NCBI GenBank assembly: GCA_027186245.1
Contig: CP114482.1
Span: 21,099,209-21,163,208 of the forward strand
Source: Coriaria nepalensis
Lineage: Eukaryota; Streptophyta; Magnoliopsida; Cucurbitales; Coriariaceae
DNA length: 64,000 nucleotides
Direction of reading: 5' to 3'
Each line of letters starts with the position of its first letter. Within the stretch, counting starts at the first letter, position 1. This document shows, one piece after another, positions 53,233 to 64,000 of this stretch. The notes under the pieces are model-generated. The model searched no databases and was not told the DNA's origin. It worked only from the letters and a program-made list of their open reading frames with translations. Both the position numbers and the translations under genes were made by a program.

Positions 53233-55743
53233 AATGCTAAAATAATGCATTGTTGTCTTCAATAGATTAATTACAAGTTATGTAAGAAAATAATATTTGA
53301 ATGGCGAAAATAGAATTCGTTCGAACTAATTTAGAATGATTGAATGACTAGAAGAGACTCGGTGACATGAATTTAAGGCTAAACAAATGCATTGTTGCCT
53401 ATAATAGATCAACTGCAAGTTATGCACGAAAGTCATGTTTAAATGCCGAATTTCATACGAAGTGATTTAGAATGATTTACTGACTATAAGAGACGCAAAA
53501 ATATGACTTGAATGCTAAAAAATGCATAGTTGCCATCAATAGATCAATTGCAAGTTATGCACGAAAGTCGCGTTTTAAATGCAAAAAGAGAATTGGTTCG
53601 AAGTGCCTTCAAACGATTTAATGATTGAAAAGACTGAGTGATATGTATTTTAATGCTAAAATAATGCATTGTTCTCTCTAGTAGATTAATTGCAAGTTAT
53701 GTAAAAAATTAATTTTTGAAGGGCGAAAATAGAATTCGTTCGAATTAATTTAGAATGATTTAATGACTAGAAGAGACTCAATGACATGACTTTAAGGCTA
53801 AACAAATTCATTTTTGCCTTCAGTAGATCAACTGTAAGTTACGCACGAAAGTCATGTTTAAAGGCCGAATTTCGTTCGAAGTAATTTAGAATGATTCACT
53901 GACTAAAAGAGACGCAAAGTTGACTTTAAGGCTAAAAAATGCGTAGTTGCCATCAATAGATGAATTGCAAGTTATGCACTAAAGTCGCGTTTTAAATGCA
54001 AAAAGAGAATTGGTTCGAAGTGCCTTCAAACAATTTAATGATTGAAAAGACTGAGTGATATGCTTTTTAATGCTAAAATAATGCAGTGTTGTCTTCAACA
54101 GATTAATTACAAGTTATGTAAGAAAATAATATTTGAAGGGTGAAAATAGAATTCGTTCGAACTAATTTAGAATGATTTAATGACTAGAAGAGACTCAGTG
54201 ACATGAATTGAAGGCTAAAGAAATGCATTGTTCCGTATAATAGATCAACTCCAACTTACGCACGAAAGTCATGTTTAAAGGCCGAATTTCGTTCGAAGTG
54301 ATTTACAATGATTTACTGACTAAAAGGGACGCAAACATATGACTTTAACGCTAAAAAAGGCATAGTTGCCATCAATAGATCAATCGCAAGTTATGCACGA
54401 AAGTCGCGTTTTAAATGCAAAAATAGAATTGGTTCGTAGTGCCTTCAAACAATTTAACGATTGAAAAGACTGAGTGATATGCTTTTTAATGCTAAAATAA
54501 TGCATTGTTTTCTTTAGTAGATTAATTGCAAGTTATATAAGAAAATAATAGTTGAATGGCGAAAATAGAATTCGTTCGAACTAATTTAGAATGATTTAAT
54601 GACTAGAAGAGACTCGGTGACATAAATTTAAGGCTAAACAAATGCATTGTTGCCTATAATAGATCAACTGCAAGTTATGCACGAAAGTCATGTTTAAATG
54701 CCGAATTTCCTACGAAGTGATTTAGAATGATTTTCTGACTAAAAGAGATGCAAAAATATGACTTGAACGCTAAAAAACGCATAGTTGCCATCAATAGATC
54801 AATTGCAAGTTATGCACTAAAGTCGCATTTTAAATGCAAAAAGAGAATTGGTTCGAAGTGCCTTCAAACAATTTAATGATTGAAAAGACTGAGTGATATA
54901 CTTTTTAATGCTAAAATAATGCAGTGTTGTCTTCAATAGATTAATTACAAGTTATGTAAGAAAATAATGTTTGAAGGGCGAAAATAGAATTCGTTCGAAT
55001 TAATTTAGAATGATTTAATGACTAAAAGAGACTCAATGACATGACTTTAAGGCTAAACAAATGCATTGTTGCCTTCAATAGATCAACTGAAACTTACGCA
55101 CGAAAGTCATGTTTAAAGGCCGAATTTCCTTCGAAGTGATTTAGAATGATTTACTGACTAAAAGAGACGCAAAAATATGACTTGAACGCTAAAAAATGCA
55201 TAGTTGCCATCAATAGATCAATTGCAAGTTATGCACGAAAGTCGCGTTTTAAATGCAAAAAGAGAATTGGTTCGAAGTGCCTTCAAACAATTTAATGATT
55301 GAAAAGACTGAGTGATATGCTTTTTAATGCTAAAATAATGCATTGTTGTCTTCAATAGATTAATTACAAGTTATGTAAGAAAATAATATTTGAATGGCGA
55401 AAATAGAATTCGTTCGAACTAATTTAGAATGATTGAATGACTAGAAGAGACTCGGTGACATGAATTTAAGGCTAAACAAATGCATTGTTGCCTATAATAG
55501 ATCAACTGCAAGTTATGCACGAAAGTCATGTTTAAATGCCGAATTTCATACGAAGTGATTTAGAATGATTTACTGACTAAAAGAAACGCAAAAATATGAC
55601 TTGAACGCTAAAAAATGCATAGTTGCCATCAATAGATCAATTGCAAGTTATGCACGAAAGTCGCGTTTTAAATGAAAAAGAGAATTGGTTCGAAGTGGCT
55701 TCATACAATTTAATGATTGAAAAGACTGAGTGATATGCTTTGT
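53233..55743 (+). repeat. 2511-bp super-repeat, copy 2
   Basis: Counterpart of 50722-53232, apparently identical. The match at offset 2511 runs on until about 55997, where copy 2 reads gactaaaag against gactataag in copy 1. The matched tract is therefore about 2.77 kb, slightly more than one period, as a tandem duplication by unequal exchange would leave. Confidence 0.92.
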
Positions 55744-58700
55744 AATGCTAAAATAATGCATTGTTGTCTTCAATAGATTAATTACAAGTTATGTAAGAAA
55801 ATAATATTTGAATGGCGAAAATAGAATTCGTTCGAACTAATTTAGAATGATTGAATGACTAGAAGAGACTCGGTGACATGAATTTAAGGCTAAACAAATG
55901 CATTGTTGCCTATAATAGATCAACTGCAAGTTATGCACGAAAGTCATGTTTAAATGCCGAATTTCATACGAAGTGATTTAGAATGATTTACTGACTAAAA
56001 GAAACGCAAAAATATGACTTGAACGCTAAAAAATGCATAGTTGCCATCAATAGATCAATTGCAAGTTATGCACGAAAGTCGCGTTTTAAATGCAAAAAGA
56101 GAATTGGTTCGAAGTGCCTTCATACAATTTAATGATTGAAAAGACTGAGTGATATGCTTTGTAATGCTAAAATAATGCATTGTTGTCTTCAATAGATTAA
56201 TTACAAGTTATGTAAGAAAATAATGTTTGAAGGGCGAAAATAGAATTCGTTCGAATTAATTTAGAATGATTTAATGACTAAAAGAGACTCAATGACATGA
56301 CTTTAAGGCTAAACAAATGCATTGTTGCCTTCAATAGATCAATGGCAAGTTACGCACGAAAGTCATGTTTAAAGGCCGAATTTCGTTCGAAGTGATTTAG
56401 AATGATTTACTGACTAAAAGAGACGCAAAAATATGACTTGAACGCTAAAAAAGGCATAGTTGCCATCAATAGATCAATTGCAAGTTATGCACGAAAGTCG
56501 CGTTTTAAATGCAAAAAGAGAATTGGTTCGAAGTGCCTTCAAACAATTTAATGATTGAAAAGACTGAGTGATATGCTTTTTAATGCTAAAATACTGCATT
56601 GTTGTCATTAGTAGATTAATTGCAAGTTATGTAAGAAAATAATATTTAAATGGCGAAAATAGAATTTGTTCGAACTAATTTAGAATGATTTAATGACTAT
56701 AAGAGACTCGGTGACAGGAATTTAAGGCTAAACAAATGCATTGTTGCCTATAATAGATCAACTGCAAGTTATGCACGAAAGTCATGTTTAAATCCCGAAT
56801 TTCATGCGAAGTGATTTAGAATGATTTACTGACTAAAAGAGACGCAAAAATATGACTTGAACGCTAAAAAATGCATAGTTGCCATCAATAGATCAATTGC
56901 AAGTTATGCACGAAAGTCGCGTTTTAAATGCAAAAAGAGAATTGGTTCGAAGTGCCTTCAAACAATTTAATGATTGAAAAGACTGAGTGAAATGCTTTTT
57001 AATGCTAAAATAATGCATTGTTGTCTTCAATAGATTAATTAGAAGTTATGTAAGAAAATAAAGTTTGAAGGGCGAAAATAGAATTCGTTCGAATTAATTT
57101 AGAATGATTTAATGACTAAAAGAGACTCAATGACATGACTTTAAGGCTAAACAAATGCATTGTTGCCTTCAATAGATCAACGGCAAGTTACGCACGAAAG
57201 TCATGTTTAAAGGCCGAATTTCGTTCGAAGTGATTTCGAATGATTTACTGACTAAAAGAGACGCAAAAATAAGACTTGAACGCTAAAAAATGCATAGTTG
57301 CCATCAATAGATCAATTGCAAGTTATGCACGAAAGTCGCGTTTTAAATGCAAAAAGAGAATTGGTTCGAAGTGCCTTCAAACAATTTAATGATTGAAAAG
57401 ACTGAGTGATATGCTTTTTAATGCTAAAATACTGCATTGTTGTCTTTAGTAGATTAATTGCAAGTTATGTAAGAAAATAATATTTGAATGGCGAAAATAG
57501 AATTCGTTCGAATTAATTTAGAATGATTGAATGACTAGAAGAGACTCGGTGACATGAATTTAAGGCTAAACAAATGCATTGTTGCCTATAATAGATCAAC
57601 TGCAAGTTATGCACGAAAGTCATGTTTAAATGCCGAATTTCATACGAAGTGATTTAGAATGATTTACTGACTATAAGAGACGCAAAAATATGACTTGAAC
57701 GCGAAAAAATGCATAGTTGCCATCAATAGATCAATTGCAAGTTATGCACGAAAGTCGCGTTTTAAATGCAAAAAGAGAATTGGTTCGAAGTGCCTTCAAA
57801 AAATTTAATAATTGAAGAGACTGAGTGATATGCTTTTTAATGCTAAAATAATGCATTGTTGTCTTCAATAGATTAATTACAAGTTATGTAAGAAAATAAT
57901 GTTTGAAGGGCGAAAATAGAATTCGTTCGAATTAATTTAGAATGATTTAATGACTAAAAGAGACTCAATGACATGACTTTAAGGCTAAACAAATGCATTG
58001 TTGCCTTCAATAGATCAACTCCAAGTTACGCACGGAAGTCATGTTTAAAGGCCGAATTTCGTTCGAAGTGATTTAGAATGATTTACTGACTAAAAGAGAC
58101 GCAAATATATGACTTGAACGCTAAAAAAGGCATAGTTGCCATCAATAGATCAATTGCAAGTTATGCACGAAAGTCGCGTTTTAAATGCAAAAAGAGAATT
58201 GGTTCGAAGTGCCTTCAAACAATTTAATGATTGAAAAGACTGAGTGATATGCTTTTTAATGCTAAAATACTGCATTGTTGTCTTTAGTAGATTAATTGCA
58301 AGTTATGTAAGAAAATAATATGTAAATGCCGAAAATAGAATTCGTTCGAACTAATTTAGAATGATTTAATGACTATAAGAGACTCGGTGACATGAATTTA
58401 AGGCTAAACAAATGCATTGTTGCCTATAATAGATCAATTGCAACTTACGCACGAAAGTCATGTTTAAAGGCCGAATTTCGTTCGAAGTGATTTAGAATGA
58501 TTTACTGACTAAAAGAGACGCAAAAATATGACTTGAACGCTAAAAAAGGCATAGTTGCCATCAATAGATCAATCGCAAGTTATGCACGAAAGTCGCGTTT
58601 TAAATGCAAAAAGAGAATTGGTTCGAAGTGCCTTCAAACGATTTAATGATTGAAAAGACTGAGTGATATGTATTTTAATGCTAAAATAATGCATTGTTCT

Positions 58701-60752
58701 CTTTAGTTGATTAATTGCAGGTTATGTAAAAAATTAATTTTTGAAGGGCGAAAATAGAATTCGTTCGAATTAATTTAGAATGATTTAATGACTAGAAGAG
58801 ACTCAATGACATGACTTTAAGGCTAAACAAATGCATTTTTGCCTTCGGTAGATCAACTGTAAGTTACGCACGAAAGTCATGTTTAAAGGCCGAATTTCGT
58901 TCGAAGTAATTTAGAACGATTCACTGACTAAAAGAGACGCAAAGTTGACTTTAAGGCTAAAAAATGCGTAGTTGCCATCAATAGATGAATTGCAAGTTAT
59001 GCACTAAAGTCGCGTTTTAAATGCAAAAAGAGAATTTGTTCGAAGTGCCTTCAAACAATTTAATGATTGAAAAGACTGAGTGATACGCTTTTTAATGCTA
59101 AAATAATGCAGTGTTGTCTTCAATAGATTAATTACAAGTTATGTAAGAAAATAATATTTGAATGGCGAAAATAGAATTCGTTCGAACTAATTTAGAATGA
59201 TTGAATGACTAGAAGAGACTCGGTGACATGAATTTAAGGCTAAACAAATGCATTGTTGCCTATAATAGATCAACTGCAAGTTATGCACGAAAGTCATGTT
59301 TAAATGCCGAATTTCATACGAAGTGATTTAGAATGATTTACTGACTAAAAGAAACGCAAAAATATGACTTGAACGCTAAAAAATGCATAGTTGCCATCAA
59401 TAGATCAATTGCAAGTTATGCACGAAAGTCGCGTTTTAAATGCAAAAAGAGAATTGGTTCGAAGTGCCTTCATACAATTTAATGATTGAAAAGACTGAGT
59501 GATATGCTTTGTAATGCTAAAATAATGCATTGTTGTCTTCAATAGATTAATTACAAGTTATGTAAGAAAATAATGTTTGAAGGGCGAAAATAGAATTCGT
59601 TCGAATTAATTTAGAATGATTTAATGACTAAAAGAGACTCAATGACATGACTTTAAGGCTAAACAAATGCATTGTTGCCTTCAATAGATCAACGGCAAGT
59701 TACGCACGAAAGTCATGTTTAAAGGCCGAATTTCGTTCGAAGTGATTTAGAATGATTTACTGACTAAAAGAGACGCAAAAATATGACTTGAACGCTAAAA
59801 AAGGCATAGTTGCCATCAATCGATCAATTGCAAGTTATGCACGAAAGTCGCGTTTTAAATGCAAAAAGAGAATTGGTTCGAAGTGCCTTCAAACAATTTA
59901 ATGATTGAAAAGACTGAGTGATATGCTTTTTAATGCTAAAATAATGCATTGTTGTCTTCAATAGATTAATTACAAGTTATGTAAGAAAATAATGTTTGAA
60001 GGGCGAAAATAGAATTCGTTCGAATTAATTTAGAATGATTTAATGACTAAAAGAGACTCAATGACATGACTTTAAGGCTAAACAAATGCATTGTTGCCTT
60101 CAATAGATCAACGGCAAGTTACGCACGAAAGTCATGTTTAAAGGCCGAATTTCGTTCGAAGTGATTTAGAATGATTTACTGACTAAAAGAGACGCAAAAA
60201 TATGACTTGAACGCTAAAAAAGGCATAGTTGCCATCAATAGATCAATTGCAAGTTATGCACGAAAGTCGCGTTTTAAATGCAAAAAGAGAATTGGTTCGA
60301 AGTGCCTTCAAACAATTTAATGATTGAAAAGACTGAGTGATATGCTTTTTAATGCTAAAATACTGCATTGTTGTCATTAGTAGATTAATTGCAAGTTATG
60401 TAAGAAAATAATATTTAAATGGCGAAAATAGAATTTGTTCGAACTAATTTAGAATGATTTAATGACTATAAGAGACTCGGTGACAGGAATTTAAGGCTAA
60501 ACAAATGCATTGTTGCCTATAATAGATCAACTGCAAGTTATGCACGAAAGTCATGTTTAAATCCCGAATTTCATGCGAAGTGATTTAGAATGATTTACTG
60601 ACTAAAAGAGACGCAAAAATATGACTTGAACGCTAAAAAATGCATAGTTGCCATCAATAGATCAATTGCAAGTTATGCACGAAAGTCGCGTTTTAAATGC
60701 AAAAAGAGAATTGGTTCGAAGTGCCTTCAAACAATTTAATGATTGAAAAGAA
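55744..60752 (+). repeat. Array block: units at 56000 to 60607
   Basis: Contains copy 1 of the 4188-bp super-repeat (56565-59606), then Y-type, plain and Z-type units at 59350, 59769 and 60188. The Z-type units at 56419, 60188 and 60607 share the rare gttgtcattagtag together with gaatttgttcg and ttaaatcccgaatttcatgc. The unit at 58933 is A-short. Confidence 0.85.
56565..59606 (+). repeat. 4188-bp-offset super-repeat, copy 1 (about 3.04 kb)
   Basis: Recurs at 60753-63794. Markers are gcaaaaataagacttg (57257/61445), gcgaaaaaatgcatag, ttcaaaaaatttaataattg, gcacggaagtc, gcaaatatatgac, atgtaaatgccg, tagttgattaattgcagg, and gccttcggtag. A handful of differences is visible, for example aaataaagtttg near 57058, gatttcgaatg near 57236 and agaacgattc near 58917 in this copy. 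Confidence 0.9.
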
Positions 60753-63700
60753 TGAGTGATATGCTTTTTAATGCTAAAATACTGCATTGTTGTCATTAGT
60801 AGATTAATTGCAAGTTATGTAAGAAAATAATATTTAAATGGCGAAAATAGAATTTGTTCGAACTAATTTAGAATGATTTAATGACTATAAGAGACTCGGT
60901 GACAGGAATTTAAGGCTAAACAAATGCATTGTTGCCTATAATAGATCAACTGCAAGTTATGCACGAAAGTCATGTTTAAATCCCGAATTTCATGCGAAGT
61001 GATTTAGAATGATTTACTGACTAAAAGAGACGCAAAAATATGACTTGAACGCTAAAAAATGCATAGTTGCCATCAATAGATCAATTGCAAGTTATGCACG
61101 AAAGTCGCGTTTTAAATGCAAAAAGAGAATTGGTTCGAAGTGCCTTCAAACAATTTAATGATTGAAAAGACTGAGTGAAATGCTTTTTAATGCTAAAATA
61201 ATGCATTGTTGTCTTCAATAGATTAATTAGAAGTTATGTAAGAAAATAATGTTTGAAGGGCGAAAATAGAATTCGTTCGAATTAATTTAGAATGATTTAA
61301 TGACTAAAAGAGACTCAATGACATGACTTTAAGGCTAAACAAATGCATTGTTGCCTTCAATAGATCAACGGCAAGTTACGCACGAAAGTCATGTTTAAAG
61401 GCCGAATTTCGTTCGAAGTGATTTAGAATGATTTACTGACTAAAAGAGACGCAAAAATAAGACTTGAACGCTAAAAAATGCATAGTTGCCATCAATAGAT
61501 CAATTGCAAGTTATGCACGAAAGTCGCGTTTTAAATGCAAAAAGAGAATTGGTTCGAAGTGCCTTCAAACAATTTAATGATTGAAAAGACTGAGTGATAT
61601 GCTTTTTAATGCTAAAATACTGCATTGTTGTCTTTAGTAGATTAATTGCAAGTTATGTAAGAAAATAATATTTGAATGGCGAAAATAGAATTCGTTCGAA
61701 CTAATTTAGAATGATTGAATGACTAGAAGAGACTCGGTGACATGAATTTAAGGCTAAACAAATGCATTGTTGCCTATAATAGATCAACTGCAAGTTATGC
61801 ACGAAAGTCATGTTTAAATGCCGAATTTCATACGAAGTGATTTAGAATGATTTACTGACTATAAGAGACGCAAAAATATGACTTGAACGCGAAAAAATGC
61901 ATAGTTGCCATCAATAGATCAATTGCAAGTTATGCACGAAAGTCGCGTTGTAAATGCAAAAAGAGAATTGGTTCGAAGTGCCTTCAAAAAATTTAATAAT
62001 TGAAGAGACTGAGTGATATGCTTTTTAATGCTAAAATAATGCATTGTTGTCTTCAATAGATTAATTACAAGTTATGTAAGAAAATAATGTTTGAAGGGCG
62101 AAAATAGAATTCGTTCGAATTAATTTAGAATGATTTAATGACTAAAAGAGACTCAATGACATGACTTTAAGGCTAAACAAATGCATTGTTGCCTTCAATA
62201 GATCAACTCCAAGTTACGCACGGAAGTCATGTTTAAAGGCCGAATTTCGTTCGAAGTGATTTAGAATGATTTACTGACTAAAAGAGACGCAAATATATGA
62301 CTTGAACGCTAAAAAAGGCATAGTTGCCATCAATAGATCAATTGCAAGTTATGCACGAAAGTCGCGTTTTAAATGCAAAAAGAGAATTGGTTCGAAGTGC
62401 CTTCAAACAATTTAATGATTGAAAAGACTGAGTGATATGCTTTTTAATGCTAAAATACTGCATTGTTGTCTTTAGTAGATTAATTGCAAGTTATGTAAGA
62501 AAATAATATGTAAATGCCGAAAATAGAATTCGTTCGAACTAATTTAGAATGATTTAATGACTATAAGAGACTCGGTGACATGAATTTAAGGCTAAACAAA
62601 TGCATTGTTGCCTATAATAGATCAATTGCAACTTACGCACGAAAGTCATGTTTAAAGGCCGAATTTCGTTCGAAGTGATTTAGAATGATTTACTGACTAA
62701 AAGAGACGCAAAAATATGACTTGAACGCTAAAAAAGGCATAGTTGCCATCAATAGATCAATCGCAAGTTATGCACGAAAGTCGCGTTTTAAATGCAAAAA
62801 GAGAATTGGTTCGAAGTGCCTTCAAACGATTTAATGATTGAAAAGACTGAGTGATATGTATTTTAATGCTAAAATAATGCATTGTTCTCTTTAGTTGATT
62901 AATTGCAGGTTATGTAAAAAATTAATTTTTGAAGGGCGAAAATAGAATTCGTTCGAATTAATTTAGAATGATTTAATGACTAGAAGAGACTCAATGACAT
63001 GACTTTAAGGCTAAACAAATGCATTTTTGCCTTCGGTAGATCAACTGTAAGTTACGCACGAAAGTCATGTTTAAAGGCCGAATTTCGTTCGAAGTAATTT
63101 AGAATGATTCACTGACTAAAAGAGACGCAAAGTTGACTTTAAGGCTAAAAAATGCGTAGTTGCCATCAATAGATGAATTGCAAGTTATGCACTAAAGTCG
63201 CGTTTTAAATGCAAAAAGAGAATTTGTTCGAAGTGCCTTCAAACAATTTAATGATTGAAAAGACTGAGTGATACGCTTTTTAATGCTAAAATAATGCAGT
63301 GTTGTCTTCAAAAGATTAATTACAAGTTATGTAAGAAAATAATATTTGAATGGCGAAAATAGAATTCGTTCGAACTAATTTAGAATGATTGAATGACTAG
63401 AAGAGACTCGGTGACATGAATTTAAGGCTAAACAAATGCATTGTTGCCTATAATAGATCAACTGCAAGTTATGCACGAAAGTCATGTTTAAATGCCGAAT
63501 TTCATACGAAGTGATTTAGAATGATTTACTGACTAAAAGAAACGCAAAAATATGACTTGAACGCTAAAAAATGCATAGTTGCCATCAATAGATCAATTGC
63601 AAGTTATGCACGAAAGTCGCGTTTTAAATGCAAAAAGAGAATTGGTTCGAAGTGCCTTCATACAATTTAATGATTGAAAAGACTGAGTGATATGCTTTGT

Positions 63701-63794
63701 AATGCTAAAATAATGCATTGTTGTCTTCAATAGATTAATTACAAGTTATGTAAGAAAATAATGTTTGAAGGGCGAAAATAGAATTCGTTCGAAC
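60753..63794 (+). repeat. 4188-bp-offset super-repeat, copy 2 (about 3.04 kb)
   Basis: Counterpart of 56565-59606, with units at 61026 to 63538. Differences include gttgtaaatgc near 61949, gaactaatttag near 61698, and cttcaaaagatt near 63308. The copies are about 1.1 kb apart end to start, so the amplified segment was larger than the part still alike. Confidence 0.9.
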
Positions 63795-64000
63795 TAATTT
63801 AGAATGATTGAATGACTAGAAGAGACTCGGTGACAGGAATTTAAGGCTAAACAAATGCATTGTTGCCTATAATAGATCAACTGCAAGTTATGCACGAAAG
63901 TCATGTTTAAATCCCGAATTTCATGCGAAGTGATTTAGAATGATTTACTGACTAAAAGAGACGCAAAAATATGACTTGAACGCTAAAAAATGCATAGTTG
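63795..64000 (+). repeat. Array continues to the window edge
   Basis: The end of the unit at 63538 and the first 44 bases of the unit at 63957. The sequence is ordinary satellite and is cut by the window, not by a natural boundary. Confidence 0.95.

Larger units (their letters stand above)
1..64000 (+). repeat. 419-bp three-monomer higher-order satellite array, spanning the window
   Basis: The entire window is head-to-tail tandem repeat. The A-monomer start (agagacgcaaaaatatgac or a close variant) recurs at 2, 421, 840, 1259, 1678, 2097 and so on to 63957, spaced 419 bp, or 417, 418 or 420 bp where a 1-2 bp indel is visible. Only seven two-monomer units break this rhythm. About 150 units run in one orientation, with no inversion, no foreign insertion and both window edges inside the array, so the true array is longer. 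The consensus unit is about 32% G+C. Every frame is broken by stops that recur in each unit. Long satellites of this kind are typical of eukaryotic centromeric or pericentromeric heterochromatin; that location is inference. Strand assignment is arbitrary. Confidence 0.99.

Noticed and set aside
1..64000. CRISPR array, because of regular repeats
   Set aside because: There are no unique spacers; the whole unit repeats, the period is 419 bp, and there are no cas genes.
1..64000. Transposon-derived tandem repeat or rDNA spacer
   Set aside because: No terminal repeats, target duplications, coding remnants, rRNA sequence or promoter-like unique parts were seen. An origin from such an element long ago cannot be excluded.
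1..64000. Telomere-type or simple-sequence repeats
   Set aside because: No TTAGGG, TTTAGGG or TTAGG runs and no microsatellite longer than a few units were found.

Overview
The whole 64 kb window is one uninterrupted array of tandem satellite DNA. I found no gene, RNA gene, transposon, telomere repeat or unique sequence on either strand. The composition, the head-to-tail higher-order structure and the array size point to a eukaryotic nuclear genome and a constitutive heterochromatin block, most likely centromeric or pericentromeric. The species and even the kingdom cannot be fixed from the sequence. A faint resemblance to plant centromere satellites is reported as a weak lead only.

The basic unit is 419 bp and holds three diverged monomers in fixed order: A (142 bp), B (141 bp) and C (136 bp). 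They share a strongly conserved block of about 53 bp and a TTCGAA-containing block. By hand count the consensus unit is about 32% G+C (A about 35%, B about 26%, C about 36%). I followed the A-monomer start from position 2 to position 63957. There are about 150 units, all in the same orientation, spaced 419 bp or 417/418/420 bp where a small named indel occurs. The exceptions are seven two-monomer units made by unequal exchange: four C/A-hybrid units at 12021-12588 and 15940-16507, and three A/B-hybrid units at 25013, 25709 and 26822.

Layout: 1-6705 is the most uniform part, with recurrences at 1257 and 2933 bp. 6706-12020 holds subtypes recurring at about 2097 bp. 12021-19575 is two copies of a 3919-bp segment that carries the C/A dimers. 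About 19380-24294 is two copies of a 2510-bp segment. 24596-27098 mixes A/B dimers with trimers and repeats at 1113 bp. 27099-34633 is mixed. About 34634-45949 is built largely on a four-unit, 1677-bp second-order repeat. 45950-50721 is mixed, with a 1676-bp recurrence. About 50722-55997 is a tandem 2511-bp duplication in which I saw no difference. 56565-63794 contains a 3.04-kb segment present twice at an offset of 4188 bp.

The array therefore has nested layers: monomer about 140 bp, unit 419 bp, and local super-repeats of 2 to 10 units. This is the pattern expected from repeated unequal crossing-over or segmental amplification inside a satellite. The main biological interest is the layering, the exchange points clustered in the conserved block, and the question of whether this array is a functional centromere.
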